13,051 nt of DNA from Chersky-840 sp036511675 (GCA_036511675.1 DATCBU010000126.1:1-13051), one strand, 5' to 3'; shown: positions 1-8,274, counted from the first letter of the stretch. The notes: generated by a model from the sequence alone, not told the origin. Program-made: numbers and translations.

Positions 1-1
1 C

Positions 2-469
2 GTGATGGTCAGCCACAACGGCAGCGGAATCCGTTTCTCGGAGAACGACGTCCGGCCCATGGGGCGTGACGCCGCCGGGGTGCGGGGGATGCGACTCCGA
101 AGCGGTGACGAGGTCGTTTCTCTGGACGTGGTGCGGCCCGACGCCGACGTGATCATCGTGACCGACGCCGGATTCGGAAAGCGCACCAAGACCGATCACT
201 TCGGACGCCAGGGTCGTGGTGGCCAAGGCGTGCGTGCCATCAAGCTGACCGCGGTGCGGGGCCGGGTGGTGAGTGCCTTCATGGCGGGACTCGACGACGA
301 GATCCTCCTCGTCTCGACCGGCGGGGTCGTCATTCGCACAGCCGTGCGCGAGATCGCCGCACAGGGGCGTGACGCCACGGGCGTCCGGCTCATGAGCCTC
401 GACGCCGGCCACTCGGTGGCCGCCGTGGCGGCGGTCTTCGCCGACGACGACGAGGAAGCCGAGGACTGA
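2..469 (+). CDS. gyrA: DNA gyrase subunit A, C-terminal part (5' end outside window)
   Basis: This is the last ~155 residues of GyrA, the DNA-wrapping C-terminal beta-pinwheel of DNA gyrase, which introduces negative supercoils in the cytoplasm with GyrB. The frame is open to the left window edge, so the apparent GTG/ATG at the start is internal. Visible blade motifs include an IRFSENDVRPMGRDAAGVRG strand set, a GFGKRT...GRQGRGGQGV GyrA-box-like loop and a final GGVVIRTAVREI...GVRLM blade. All line up with the last blades of mycobacterial GyrA as I remember it. The protein ends in a short acidic tail (DDDEEAED), usual for GyrA. The canonical first-blade GyrA box and the catalytic tyrosine lie outside the window. 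The frame is intact and ends in TGA at 467-469. Confidence 0.96.
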   Translation: MMVSHNGSGIRFSENDVRPMGRDAAGVRGMRLRSGDEVVSLDVVRPDADVIIVTDAGFGKRTKTDHFGRQGRGGQGVRAIKLTAVRGRVVSAFMAGLDDEILLVSTGGVVIRTAVREIAAQGRDATGVRLMSLDAGHSVAAVAAVFADDDEEAED

Positions 470-723
470 GCGCGCCTTTCGGTTCTGGCGGGGGGTCAGA
501 TCGGCGATGTCCCGGGAGCTGACAAGCGCACGGCAGGCCGTCATCTACTGCGGGATTGGCGCGGCCGAGTAGGTCCGGCCACTGTCTTGGTCGTGGCCCA
601 GACACCGAAGGTGAAATAGGCGGCCACAGAGGCTCCCGATCTGCGTTTCTGGGTTCCGGCGAGGTGACGCTACGCTATGGCCCTCGAGTGCGATCCGAAG
701 TTGGCGGAACGCTTCTCGTAGAC
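470..723. other. Non-coding gap between gyrA and tRNA-Ile
   Basis: No convincing gene is seen in these 254 bases; the short open frames here show no recognisable protein. There is an inverted repeat GGCCAC (577-582) / GTGGCC (593-598) with a 10-base loop, and a second GGCCAC at 622-627 that could pair with the same GTGGCC. No T-run follows, so it is not a convincing terminator for gyrA. A weak TACGCT hexamer at 671-676 could be a -10 element for the tRNA, but no good -35 lies at the right distance. Confidence 0.5.
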
Positions 724-797
724 GGGGCTATAGCTCAGCCGGTTAGAGCGCAGCACTGATAATGCTGAGGTCGCTGGTTCGATTCCAGCTAGCCCCA
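724..797 (+). tRNA. tRNA-Ile (anticodon GAT)
   Basis: A complete 74-base cloverleaf. The acceptor stem GGGGCTA (724-730) pairs with TAGCCCC (790-796), and the discriminator is A797. The anticodon arm is CAGCA / CTGATAA / TGCTG with GAT at 758-760, and the T-arm is GCTGG-TTCGATT-CCAGC. No CCA is encoded: CCC follows the discriminator, so CCA must be added by the nucleotidyltransferase. A tRNA-Ile shortly after gyrA is a known arrangement in Actinomycetota. Confidence 0.97.
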
Positions 798-814
798 CCC
801 ATAAAAGACCTGGT

Positions 815-842
815 AAGAGGCGGTTTAGTGACCGGCCTCCTT
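815..842 (+). terminator. Possible hairpin terminator after tRNA-Ile
   Basis: AAGAGGCGGT (815-824) and ACC-G-GCCTC-C-TT (831-842) form an imperfect stem with one or two bulges and a six-base loop. It sits 18 bases after the tRNA. Only a short T-containing stretch follows, so termination is a guess from position. Confidence 0.35.
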
Positions 843-870
843 AGTCTCAGTGCTTCGGCGTGCGCGCTGC

Positions 871-1002
871 GTGCGCGAAGGACGGAGAAAGATCTACGAG
901 GGCACCAACCAGCTCAACCGTCTGGCCCTGGTGGAGGCCCTGTGGGAGACCGACCTGATGACGACGGAAGGCGGCGTCGAGACATCACCGGCCATGGACT
1001 GA
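871..1002 (+). pseudogene. Acyl-CoA dehydrogenase gene remnant (C-terminal tail only)
   Basis: In the frame that ends in TGA at 1000-1002, bases 889-999 translate to KIYEGTNQLNR-LALVEALWE and then a short tail ending TSPAMD. The string IYEGTNQ-(I/L)-x-R is the C-terminal signature of acyl-CoA dehydrogenases: this helix carries residues that contact FAD across the subunit interface. The rest of such a protein (350 or more residues: N-terminal helical domain, beta domain, catalytic Glu) is absent. Upstream are only ~90 bases of unrelated DNA and then tRNA-Ile. There is no start codon with a ribosome-binding site, so this is a severed 3' end rather than a small gene. The left limit of homology is uncertain, between about 862 and 889. 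The diguanylate cyclase begins ~90 bases later in a different frame. The motif is clear; the event that cut the gene is inference. Confidence 0.65.
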
Positions 1003-1094
1003 AGACGACGGTCACCGGCTACGGAGAGGCCGTGGATTACGCTCTGCCCAGTCAGCGCGGTGGGCCATGTCAGCGACGGGGAACGGGCGTGGGG

Positions 1095-2327
1095 ATGAAG
1101 GACTGTTTTCGTGAACTGCTCGAGTCGGCGCCGGACGCCATGGTTCTGGTCGACGCCGCGGGCACGATAGTCCTGGTCAACGTGCAGACGGAAAAGTTCT
1201 ACGGCTACCGGCGTGAGGAGCTCTTGGGTCAGCCCGTCGAGGTCTTGATGCCCGAGCGCTTCCGCCAGAGCCATGCCGCCCACCGCTCGGACTACGTCGC
1301 CGAACCGCACGTCCGTCCCATGGGGCTGGGATTCGAGCTCTACGGCCGTCGCAAGGACGGCAGCGAGTTCCCTGTCGACATCTCGCTCAGCCCGCTGCAG
1401 ACCGAGGACGGCACGTTCGTGTCGGCCGCCATCCGTGACATCACCGAACGCAAGCGTGCCGAACAGGATGCCGCACTCTTCAGAGCCGTCGTCGAATCCT
1501 CCCAGGACGCGATCATCAGCACGGACCTCGACGACGTGATCACGAGCTGGAACGTCGGGGCGGAGCGCCTTTACGGCTTCACGGCGGCCGAGGCCATGGG
1601 GAAGCCCATTTCCATGCTCGTGGCGCCGGGTCACCACGATGAGAGGCGCGAACCCACTCATCGGGTGCGCTCCGGTGAGCAGGTCGACAACCACGAGACC
1701 GTCAGGGTCCGCAAGGACGGGACGCAGGTCGACGTGTCTCTCACGGTTTCGCCGATCTGTGATCGCCAAGGCAGAGCGGTCGGCACCTCCCTGATCGGAC
1801 GCGACATCGGCGCTCATCTGCGTTACCAGGAGCAGCTTCGATTCCTGGCCGAACATGACCCCCTGACCGGTCTGCTCAACCGACGGCAGTTCGAGCGTGC
1901 GGTGAGCGAGCAGGTCGGGCGCGCCCACCGCTACGGAGAATTCTCGACCCTGCTGATGATCGACATCGACGGGTTCAAACAGATCAATGACTCCTACGGA
2001 CACCGGGTCGGGGACCAGGCGCTGAAGGCGATCGCCACGGCGCTCATGCGGCGACTGCGTGACACCGACCAGGTGGCGCGCGTGGGAGGTGACGAATTCG
2101 CCGTTCTCCTTCCCTATGCCGACGCCGACCAGGGAGCCGTCATCGCCACTGATCTCAGAGGCGTGATCAGCCGGTGCAATTTCGAGGTGGAGGACAAAGC
2201 CGTCCGTCTCTCGATAAGTATCGGCCTCGTCCAGATCGACGGCGAGACGAAGAACGATGAAGCGATCTTCATCGAGGCGGACAGACTGATGTACGAGGAC
2301 AAGCGACAGGCCAAGGCGCACCGCTGA
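1095..2327 (+). CDS. PAS-PAS-GGDEF diguanylate cyclase
   Basis: A 410-residue soluble sensor cyclase predicted to make cyclic di-GMP from two GTP. There are two PAS domains (about residues 5-125 and 127-245), each ending in the typical DIT/RDI linker, then a GGDEF domain (about 250-410). The domain holds DPLTGLLNRR, the metal- and GTP-contacting DIDGFKQIND, and an intact GGDEF at 331-335. An RxxD product-inhibition site (RDTD, 322-325) lies exactly five residues before it, so catalysis and feedback inhibition should both work. No membrane segment or signal peptide is seen, and the PAS ligand cannot be read from sequence. The frame stays open upstream through tRNA-Ile, so the start must be internal. 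I chose ATG 1095; GTG 1089, preceded by GGGGA, is equally possible. No EAL domain is present. It ends against a strong hairpin. Confidence 0.92.
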   Translation: MKDCFRELLESAPDAMVLVDAAGTIVLVNVQTEKFYGYRREELLGQPVEVLMPERFRQSHAAHRSDYVAEPHVRPMGLGFELYGRRKDGSEFPVDISLSPLQTEDGTFVSAAIRDITERKRAEQDAALFRAVVESSQDAIISTDLDDVITSWNVGAERLYGFTAAEAMGKPISMLVAPGHHDERREPTHRVRSGEQVDNHETVRVRKDGTQVDVSLTVSPICDRQGRAVGTSLIGRDIGAHLRYQEQLRFLAEHDPLTGLLNRRQFERAVSEQVGRAHRYGEFSTLLMIDIDGFKQINDSYGHRVGDQALKAIATALMRRLRDTDQVARVGGDEFAVLLPYADADQGAVIATDLRGVISRCNFEVEDKAVRLSISIGLVQIDGETKNDEAIFIEADRLMYEDKRQAKAHR

Positions 2328-2328
2328 C

Positions 2329-2352
2329 ACCTCGGTGCCCAGGCACCGAGGT
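2329..2352. terminator. Bidirectional terminator hairpin between convergent genes
   Basis: ACCTCGGTGCC (2329-2339) and GGCACCGAGGT (2342-2352) form a perfect 11-bp inverted repeat, realistically a 10-bp stem with a CCAG loop. It starts 2 bases after the cyclase stop and lies 14 bases beyond the stop of the leftward WS/DGAT gene, so it can serve both. There is no strong T-run, as is common in high-GC Actinomycetota. Confidence 0.75.
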
Positions 2353-2366
2353 CCGAGGGTTCCTCG

Positions 2367-3764
2367 TCAACCAGTGCGGGCCGAGCGGTCCGAGGCCTCT
2401 TTGATGTCCGACATGGACCGCTGGAGCGCGTCGGTGATCAACCACGGATCCGGGACACTCGTCGGGCAGCCGAGCACCGACACATTGAGGTCGTCGGCGT
2501 AGCTCCAGGCCGTGATGTTGAGGCCGATTCCCTCGAGAATGGGACCGACCGAATAGATCGCCTCGAGCACGGCCTGTCCGATATGAAGCCGCTCGCGTGG
2601 TCCGGGAACATTCGAGAGCACCAGGTTGACCGGTGGCCGCGTGTGGTTCGCCAGACCGGTGCGAGCCCAGGTCCGCACGACCAGGGCGTACAGCTGTGGC
2701 GGAACGATGTCGGCCCGTCTCTCCAGAAGGTCGTTGCCGAGCACGGAGCGGACGCCCTTGGCCGCGGCCGCCACCTCCCTGACGGTCTGCAGACGTTCGA
2801 GGGGGTCGGCGATGTCGGTTCCGATCGACACGTACCAGTTGTCCACACGGTTACCACCGAGGCGAGTGGTACTCGGGTCGGTCGAGACAGGAACACTGGC
2901 CACGAGCGGGCGGGTGGGCAGTGCTCCGGTTTCGATCAGGTACGTCCGCACGGCACCGCCGCACACGGTCAGAAAGACGTCGTTGAGCGTGGCCCCGTGC
3001 GCCCGGCGAACGGCCTTCAAGTCCTCCAGTGCCAGGGTCGTCATGGCGTAGGTGCGCTGCCCTGTGAGCGACACGTTGAACGGCGTCTTCGGCGTATCGA
3101 ACGGCAGTGGCGGCCTGACCGGTGAGGCACGCCTCCGGACTTCGGACTCGCGCAGGCCCCGGAGAGATCTCGTGGCCAGTCGGGGCAGCTGCCGTAGGCG
3201 CGTCACGTGCGCACGGGCGGCCAGCCTCAGGAGCTGGGGCTTCGTGGGGATGGCCTCGGGACGCCACACCTCGACGGGTGAGTCAGGGCCCCGGGCGCCG
3301 AACGCGCTCAGCAGCAGAGCGACCGTGGCGGCACCGTCGGCCACGGCGTGGTGCACCTTGGCCACGACGGCGAGCCGACCGTCGGCCAGTCCATCGACCA
3401 CGACGATCTCCCACAACGGTCGATCCCGGGGCAGGCGCCGGCTGGCCACGTCGCCCACCACGGCGGCGAGCTCCCGGGCTCCTCCCGGTTCGCCGGCGCG
3501 GCGGCGGGTGATGTGCCTCTTGATGTCGAATGAGGGATCCTCGATCCAGACCGGGTGTCCGAGTCCCCACGGGACCGGTACGACCCGTCGACGGAACGGG
3601 GGCAACCGGTCCAGCCGGTGGCCGAACAGCTCGACGATCTCGTCGTAGGAGTACCCGTCGGGGAGGCGCGACATGTCGAACACCGCCACCTTCAAGGTGT
3701 GCATGTGCGTCATGCGGGTTTCCGAGTAGAGGAACTTGGCGTCGAGCCCGAGCATCGGCTCCAA
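2367..3764 (-). CDS. Wax ester synthase / diacylglycerol acyltransferase (WS/DGAT) no. 1
   Basis: A 465-residue member of the bifunctional WS/DGAT family, which transfers acyl groups from acyl-CoA to fatty alcohols (wax ester) or diacylglycerol (triacylglycerol) at the inner face of the membrane. Seen: the catalytic HHxxxDG motif as HHAVADG (138-144), a PLW motif at 116-118, an ND motif at 261-262, and the LVLSNVPGP string of the C-terminal WS/DGAT domain. Length is normal (about 450-480). The likely start is TTG at 3764, with AGGGGG 7 bases upstream; ATG at 3755 would shorten it by three residues and has GGAG too close. The gene starts 3 bases after the stop of the alpha/beta hydrolase, so the two are almost surely co-transcribed and translationally coupled. 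The catalytic His is intact. Substrate preference, wax versus triacylglycerol, cannot be read from the sequence. Confidence 0.93.
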   Translation of the reverse strand: MEPMLGLDAKFLYSETRMTHMHTLKVAVFDMSRLPDGYSYDEIVELFGHRLDRLPPFRRRVVPVPWGLGHPVWIEDPSFDIKRHITRRRAGEPGGARELAAVVGDVASRRLPRDRPLWEIVVVDGLADGRLAVVAKVHHAVADGAATVALLLSAFGARGPDSPVEVWRPEAIPTKPQLLRLAARAHVTRLRQLPRLATRSLRGLRESEVRRRASPVRPPLPFDTPKTPFNVSLTGQRTYAMTTLALEDLKAVRRAHGATLNDVFLTVCGGAVRTYLIETGALPTRPLVASVPVSTDPSTTRLGGNRVDNWYVSIGTDIADPLERLQTVREVAAAAKGVRSVLGNDLLERRADIVPPQLYALVVRTWARTGLANHTRPPVNLVLSNVPGPRERLHIGQAVLEAIYSVGPILEGIGLNITAWSYADDLNVSVLGCPTSVPDPWLITDALQRSMSDIKEASDRSARTG

Positions 3765-3767
3765 CGA

Positions 3768-5144
3768 TCAGCCCCCTGCGGTGGCGCGGGTGCAGCTGAG
3801 GCCGGACGCCGCCAACGACTCACCAAGGAACGTCTCCACCTGGCGCGACCACAGATAGCCTACGTGGTTTCCCGGGTACCAGCTGATACGCGGCTCGTCC
3901 CAGTGTTCCCACAGCATGCGGGCCTGTTCTGGGAACGCCAGGCGGTCGCCGTAGCCGGCGAAGATGTAGCGGCCGTCGTGCGGTACCTTCGACTCGAAGC
4001 TCATCGGCGATATGACGCGGTAGACGTCTTCGGCCACGCCCCCCATGATCCGGTGCTCGATCGACCGAGCCCGGATATGGACCGGGCTGTGCTCGTGGAA
4101 GAGCGCCGGGAAGTCCACCACCGGGATCCCGGCCACCACGGCGTCGAACCCCTCGTCGATTCCGGCCAGCAGAGAGACGACGTAGGCCCCCAGCGAGACT
4201 CCGTAGAGCCCGATCGACGTCGCTCCCTGGGCCCTGATCCATGACACGAGGCGCCGGATGTCCCACACGGCCTGCGCCAATCCGTGGACCGTGTTCATCA
4301 TGTCGAAGCCGAGGAACGGCTCACCGCTCACCAGCGTCACCTTGCGCGGCCCGTGCAACGGCAGCACGGGCATGGCCACATTGAGCCCGAGCTCACGGTG
4401 CAGCTTGGTGGTGTGGAGACCCACGAAGTCCATAAAGGGGTAGCCCATACAGAATCCGTGCACGCAGACGATCCATGGGCGGGGATCGCCACGGTGGCGG
4501 ACGATGGTGGCCGTGGCCCGACTGTTCGGCGCGTACGCCATCCACTGCTCGCCGCCCGGTTCGCCGACACGCGTCGAGAACCCGCTGTCGTAGGTGATCC
4601 GCTCGTAGCGTTGGCCCAGTGCCCATCCACGGGTCATCTCGACGTCCGGCTCGGACAACGGCGGCGGGGTGCGGTGATAGGAGAGGGGCCGGGCGATCCA
4701 GCCCCGACGGGAGAACATTCGCCTGGCATCGGCGAGCTCGGCGCTCACCCGGGCGAAGTCGGCCCGACGGGGAAACCGGCTGGGCGCCATGGCCATGGCC
4801 AGCAGGGCCTCGTCCATGGCCACTCCGCCCGCCAGCCCCCAGGTCAGGCTGGGCGCCGGCACCGCATCGGACACCTCGCCGCTCAGTGCCGTGGTCACCA
4901 TGAATTTCAGCGTGCGCGGCACGGCCAGCGTGGCTCGGGCGAGGGCTCGTCGTCCCAGGAACTTCATGGCGGCGCGATAGGTCCCGGCCACCCGTTCGAC
5001 CAGCGAGGGCGGCCCGTGACCCGTCGAGTCGGGAGGGGATCCCCCGACAGCCGCAACCTCTCCGAGTGCCTCCACGGCGTGCTCCACGGGCCCCCCTCTG
5101 ACGAACATCCGAGCCGTCCGGCATATCGCGCGTTCCAGAGCCAT
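3768..5144 (-). CDS. Alpha/beta-hydrolase (lipase/esterase-like)
   Basis: A 458-residue protein with an uncharacterised ~200-residue N-terminal part and a C-terminal alpha/beta-hydrolase fold. The fold shows an oxyanion-hole strand CVHGF (227-231), the nucleophile elbow GVSLG (Ser317), a probable acid in GYGD (Asp400) and a catalytic His in GNHVGY (His427), in the canonical order. This predicts a serine hydrolase for an ester substrate; pairing with WS/DGAT suggests acyl-lipid turnover (inference). No clear lipoprotein signal is seen. I chose ATG at 5144, with AGGA 6 bases upstream. A longer frame to 5201 would overlap the start of the divergent fadD gene and its ribosome-binding site, so it is less likely. 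First gene of the leftward two-gene operon. The exact family is not recognised. Confidence 0.86.
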   Translation of the reverse strand: MALERAICRTARMFVRGGPVEHAVEALGEVAAVGGSPPDSTGHGPPSLVERVAGTYRAAMKFLGRRALARATLAVPRTLKFMVTTALSGEVSDAVPAPSLTWGLAGGVAMDEALLAMAMAPSRFPRRADFARVSAELADARRMFSRRGWIARPLSYHRTPPPLSEPDVEMTRGWALGQRYERITYDSGFSTRVGEPGGEQWMAYAPNSRATATIVRHRGDPRPWIVCVHGFCMGYPFMDFVGLHTTKLHRELGLNVAMPVLPLHGPRKVTLVSGEPFLGFDMMNTVHGLAQAVWDIRRLVSWIRAQGATSIGLYGVSLGAYVVSLLAGIDEGFDAVVAGIPVVDFPALFHEHSPVHIRARSIEHRIMGGVAEDVYRVISPMSFESKVPHDGRYIFAGYGDRLAFPEQARMLWEHWDEPRISWYPGNHVGYLWSRQVETFLGESLAASGLSCTRATAGG

Positions 5145-5147
5145 ACT

Positions 5148-5161
5148 ACGTCCTGGGACGT
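5148..5161. promoter_or_regulatory. Candidate operator: 6-2-6 inverted repeat in divergent promoter
   Basis: ACGTCC-TG-GGACGT is a perfect inverted repeat inside the 46-base gap between the hydrolase (minus) and fadD (plus) start codons. It covers the AGGA ribosome-binding site of the hydrolase and lies 17 bases upstream of the GGAAGGA ribosome-binding site of fadD. A two-base centre is poor for a hairpin, so a DNA-bound dimeric repressor (for example TetR-type) is the more natural reading. No regulator gene lies beside it in this window. Confidence 0.42.
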
Positions 5162-5190
5162 GAACAGAGAGCGGGCCCGGAAGGACGGCA

Positions 5191-6792
5191 ATGGACTTCA
5201 ATCTGGCCGACCTCTTCGAGAGCGTGGTCGACGTCGTCCCCGATCAGCCCGCCCTGGTGGCCGACGACCGTCGACTCACCTATGTCGCGCTCGACCGCAG
5301 AGCCAACCGGCTGGCCCACCACCTCGCCGCCGCCGGTATCGGATCGGGGGACCGCCTCGGTCTGCAGCTGGCCAACGGGACCGAGTACCTCGAAGCCATG
5401 CTCGCCTGCTTCAAGATCCGCGCCGTCCCTGTGAACGTCAACTACCGGTACGTCGCCTCGGAGCTCGGTTACCTGTACCGAGACGCCGGCCTCGTCGGAC
5501 TGGTCTTCCACAGCCGCTTCGCTCAAGCGGTCGGCGAAGCCCGGGCAGCGTTGCCCGAAAGCCGGACCTTTCTCGAGGTCCGCGACGAGACGGGTGGATC
5601 GGGCCTCGGAGACGATTACGAGCAAGCCCTCGAGGAAGCGGCGGACTCCCGCGACTTCGCGTCGCGGTCGTCGGACGACCTCTACTGTGTCTACACGGGT
5701 GGGACCACGGGCATGCCCAAAGGTGTGTTGTGGCGCCACGAGGACATCTTCTTCGCCGCCATGGGCGGAGGAGACGCGCTGCAGCTCGGCAACGCCATCA
5801 CGTCGCCGGAGGAACTCGCGGCGCGGGTGATGAGGCCGGGCATGACGGCGCTCCCCGCCCCGCCATTCATCCATGCCAGTGCCCAATGGCTGGCGTTCAG
5901 CATCCTGTTCGGTGGCGGAAAGCTGGTGACGCTTCCCGGCGGCCGCTTCGACCCCGCCGCGGCGTGGCGTCTGGTCGGGACAGAAGCGGTGAACATCCTC
6001 GTCGTGGTGGGTGACGCCATGGCACGACCCCTCCTGGACGAGCTCGATACCCACGCGGCCCGCTACGACGTGTCGTCGCTGATGGCGGTGGGCTCGGGTG
6101 GGGCCGTGCTGTCTCCCGCCACCAAGCGTCGCCTGGTCGAGTTGCTCCCGGGCCGCATGGTCGTCGATGCCTTCGGCTCTTCGGAGACGGGGCAGCTCGG
6201 TGGGCAGGCTCCGGAGGGCGACCCCTACGGCTCGCTCCGGCTGCATGTCGACGAGCTCACCGACGTCCTGGACGACGAGTTGCGGCCCGTCGTCCCCGGT
6301 GCGGGGGTCGTGGGTCGCCTGGCGCGCCGTGGCCACATTCCGATCGGGTATCTCGCCGACGTCGACAAGACGGCGGCCACCTTCGTGGAGACCGGAGGCA
6401 GGCGCTGGGCCCTTCCCGGTGACATGGCGACCGTCGCCGCCGACGGTGCGATCAGCGTCCTCGGGCGTGGTTCGCTCTGTATCAACACGGGAGGGGAGAA
6501 GGTCTTCCCCGACGAGGTGGAGGCCGCGGTGAAGAGCTGTGAGGGCGTCGAGGACGTCGTCGTGGTGGGAGTGCCCGACGAGCGCTACGGCGAGCGGGTC
6601 GTGGCGGTGGTCCAGCTGCGCACCGGGTGCCGGATCGACGGCGACGCCCTACGGGCCGAATGCCGGGGCCGGCTGGCGGGATACAAGGTGCCACGACAGG
6701 TGATGCTGACCAACGCCATCACCCGCTCACCGAGCGGGAAGGCCGACTACCGGTGGGCCAAGGCGTTCGCCTTGACGGCCGGCGGGACCTGA
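5191..6792 (+). CDS. Acyl-CoA synthetase, FadD family (AMP-forming)
   Basis: A 533-residue ANL-superfamily enzyme that activates a carboxylic acid with ATP to acyl-AMP and then to acyl-CoA. Seen: the P-loop YTGGTTGMPKG (168-178) followed by a WRHEDIFFA string, motif A5 GSSETG (329-334), PGDMATVAADG and LGRGSLCINTGGEKVFPDEVE of the hinge region, and the catalytic lysine in SPSGK (Lys517). The INTGGEK form of the hinge and the WR-EDIF string resemble the FadD19/FadD3-like steroid and branched-acid synthetases of mycobacteria rather than FadD13, though the substrate cannot be fixed. AAGGA lies 5 bases before the ATG. First gene of the rightward operon; only 13 bases separate it from WS/DGAT no. 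2. It probably supplies the acyl-CoA for both acyltransferases. Confidence 0.94.
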   Translation: MDFNLADLFESVVDVVPDQPALVADDRRLTYVALDRRANRLAHHLAAAGIGSGDRLGLQLANGTEYLEAMLACFKIRAVPVNVNYRYVASELGYLYRDAGLVGLVFHSRFAQAVGEARAALPESRTFLEVRDETGGSGLGDDYEQALEEAADSRDFASRSSDDLYCVYTGGTTGMPKGVLWRHEDIFFAAMGGGDALQLGNAITSPEELAARVMRPGMTALPAPPFIHASAQWLAFSILFGGGKLVTLPGGRFDPAAAWRLVGTEAVNILVVVGDAMARPLLDELDTHAARYDVSSLMAVGSGGAVLSPATKRRLVELLPGRMVVDAFGSSETGQLGGQAPEGDPYGSLRLHVDELTDVLDDELRPVVPGAGVVGRLARRGHIPIGYLADVDKTAATFVETGGRRWALPGDMATVAADGAISVLGRGSLCINTGGEKVFPDEVEAAVKSCEGVEDVVVVGVPDERYGERVVAVVQLRTGCRIDGDALRAECRGRLAGYKVPRQVMLTNAITRSPSGKADYRWAKAFALTAGGT

Positions 6793-6805
6793 GGACGGAC
6801 GACCG

Positions 6806-8269
6806 ATGCGAACCATGAGCAACACCGACGCCGCCTTCCTCTACTTCGAGACACCCACGATGCACATGCACGTGGTGGGCGTGCTGGTGCTCGACGGCTC
6901 GGACGTCCCCGGCGGTGTCGGTCTGGCCGGGGTACGTGCGGCGCTGGAACAGCGGATCCACCTCATCCCCCCGCTGCGACGACGCCTGGCCTCTCCCCCT
7001 GCCGGCATGGGCCATCCGGTGTGGGTCGAGGACCCGGATTTCTCGCTCACCCATCACGTTCTGGCCGCCCCACTGGCCGCGCCGGTCACGTGGCAGGACC
7101 TCGAGCGGTTCGTGGGCGCCGTGGCCGCTCGACCACTCGATCGGCGGCGGCCCCTGTGGGAGATGTGGGTCGTCGAAGGGCTCGACGACGGCACGGTCGC
7201 CCTCGTGACCAAGCTGCACCACTCCATCATGGACGGTGGGGCGGGGGGAGATCTCATGGCGTCGCTGTTCGACCTGACACCCGAGATCGCCGACGTCGCG
7301 CCCGAGGGCTCACCATGGCAGCCCGATGCGGTTCCCACGGCGGCGATGTTGGCGGTGCAGTCGATCGTGTCGTTTCCCCGGTATCTGTGGGAGGCGCCGA
7401 AATCGATGGCCCTGACCACACGGAATCTGGCGGGGACGGCGCGCACATGGGCCAGCCAACGAGCGTCGGGGACCGCCGCGCCGCTCACCGCGCCGCGTAC
7501 GATCCTGAACGGTCCCGTCACGGCGCACCGGTCGGTCAGCCTGACGCGTGTCGACCTCGACGACGTGCGAGAGATCCGGCGCGCCTTCGACACCACGATC
7601 AACGACGTGGTGTTGGCCGCCACGGCGACATCGCTGCTCGCCTACCTGGAGGAACACGGGACGGTGCCCACGAGACCCATGATCGCCGCCGTGCCGGTGA
7701 ACGTCCGGGCCGACGGGGCCGTCGCCGGCGGCGAATTGGGAAACCAGGTGTCCAACATGATGGTGCCGCTGCGGCTCGAGCCCGCCGACCCCGTCGACCG
7801 ACTCCGGGCCGTCCACACGCAGGCGGTGGCGTCCAAAGCCTTGCTCTCGGCCTTCGGACCGCAGTCGCTCGAGCTGCTCGTCGGCTTTCTCCCTCCGACG
7901 TTCGCCACCGCCGCCGCTCGCCTCTACTCCGGCTTGAAGCTCGCCCGGCTGCATCCGCCGGTGTTCAACCTGATCGTCTCCAACGTGCCTGGCCCGCCGG
8001 TCGACTTGTACTGTGCCGGGGCCCGGGTGACCGGGATCTTCCCCATGGGTCCCGTCATGGAGGGCGCCGGTCTCAACCTGACCGTGCTGAGCGAGGCCCA
8101 CCACCTGAACGTCGGCATCATGGCGTGTCCGGAGCTGGTGTCGGCCGTCGAGGAAATCGGCACGGGTTTCGTCACCGCCGTGCGTGAGTTGACCCTCCGC
8201 GCCCGGTCGACCACCCGCCGCCCACGAGCAGCCCGCCCTTCTCACAGGGCCGTCTCGGAGTCCGGCTGA
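6806..8269 (+). CDS. Wax ester synthase / diacylglycerol acyltransferase (WS/DGAT) no. 2
   Basis: A 487-residue WS/DGAT paralogue of the leftward gene. The catalytic HHSIMDG falls at 138-144 and PLW at 116-118, the same positions as in paralogue no. 1. NDVVLA and the LIVSNVPGPP string of the C-terminal domain are also present. The C-terminus carries an extra Arg/Ala-rich tail of ~25 residues. GAGGA lies about 10 bases before ATG 6806; the next ATG (6815) is farther from it. The sequence differs clearly from no. 1 outside the motifs, so this is an old duplication or separate acquisition rather than a recent copy. Placement directly behind fadD suggests a channelled use of newly made acyl-CoA (inference). 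Confidence 0.94.
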   Translation: MRTMSNTDAAFLYFETPTMHMHVVGVLVLDGSDVPGGVGLAGVRAALEQRIHLIPPLRRRLASPPAGMGHPVWVEDPDFSLTHHVLAAPLAAPVTWQDLERFVGAVAARPLDRRRPLWEMWVVEGLDDGTVALVTKLHHSIMDGGAGGDLMASLFDLTPEIADVAPEGSPWQPDAVPTAAMLAVQSIVSFPRYLWEAPKSMALTTRNLAGTARTWASQRASGTAAPLTAPRTILNGPVTAHRSVSLTRVDLDDVREIRRAFDTTINDVVLAATATSLLAYLEEHGTVPTRPMIAAVPVNVRADGAVAGGELGNQVSNMMVPLRLEPADPVDRLRAVHTQAVASKALLSAFGPQSLELLVGFLPPTFATAAARLYSGLKLARLHPPVFNLIVSNVPGPPVDLYCAGARVTGIFPMGPVMEGAGLNLTVLSEAHHLNVGIMACPELVSAVEEIGTGFVTAVRELTLRARSTTRRPRAARPSHRAVSESG

Positions 8270-8274
8270 TCCGA

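Noticed and set aside
762..1094. N-terminal extension of the diguanylate cyclase
   Set aside because: It would start inside tRNA-Ile and run over the acyl-CoA dehydrogenase remnant in another frame; no domain is encoded.
894..2330. A 478-residue open frame on the minus strand
   Set aside because: It lies opposite the PAS-PAS-GGDEF gene, which has complete catalytic motifs; the mirror frame is open only because of GC-rich codon bias.
4284..6014. A 576-residue plus-strand open frame
   Set aside because: It spans the antisense of the hydrolase and an alternate frame of fadD, has an Arg/Pro/Gly-rich composition and no domain.
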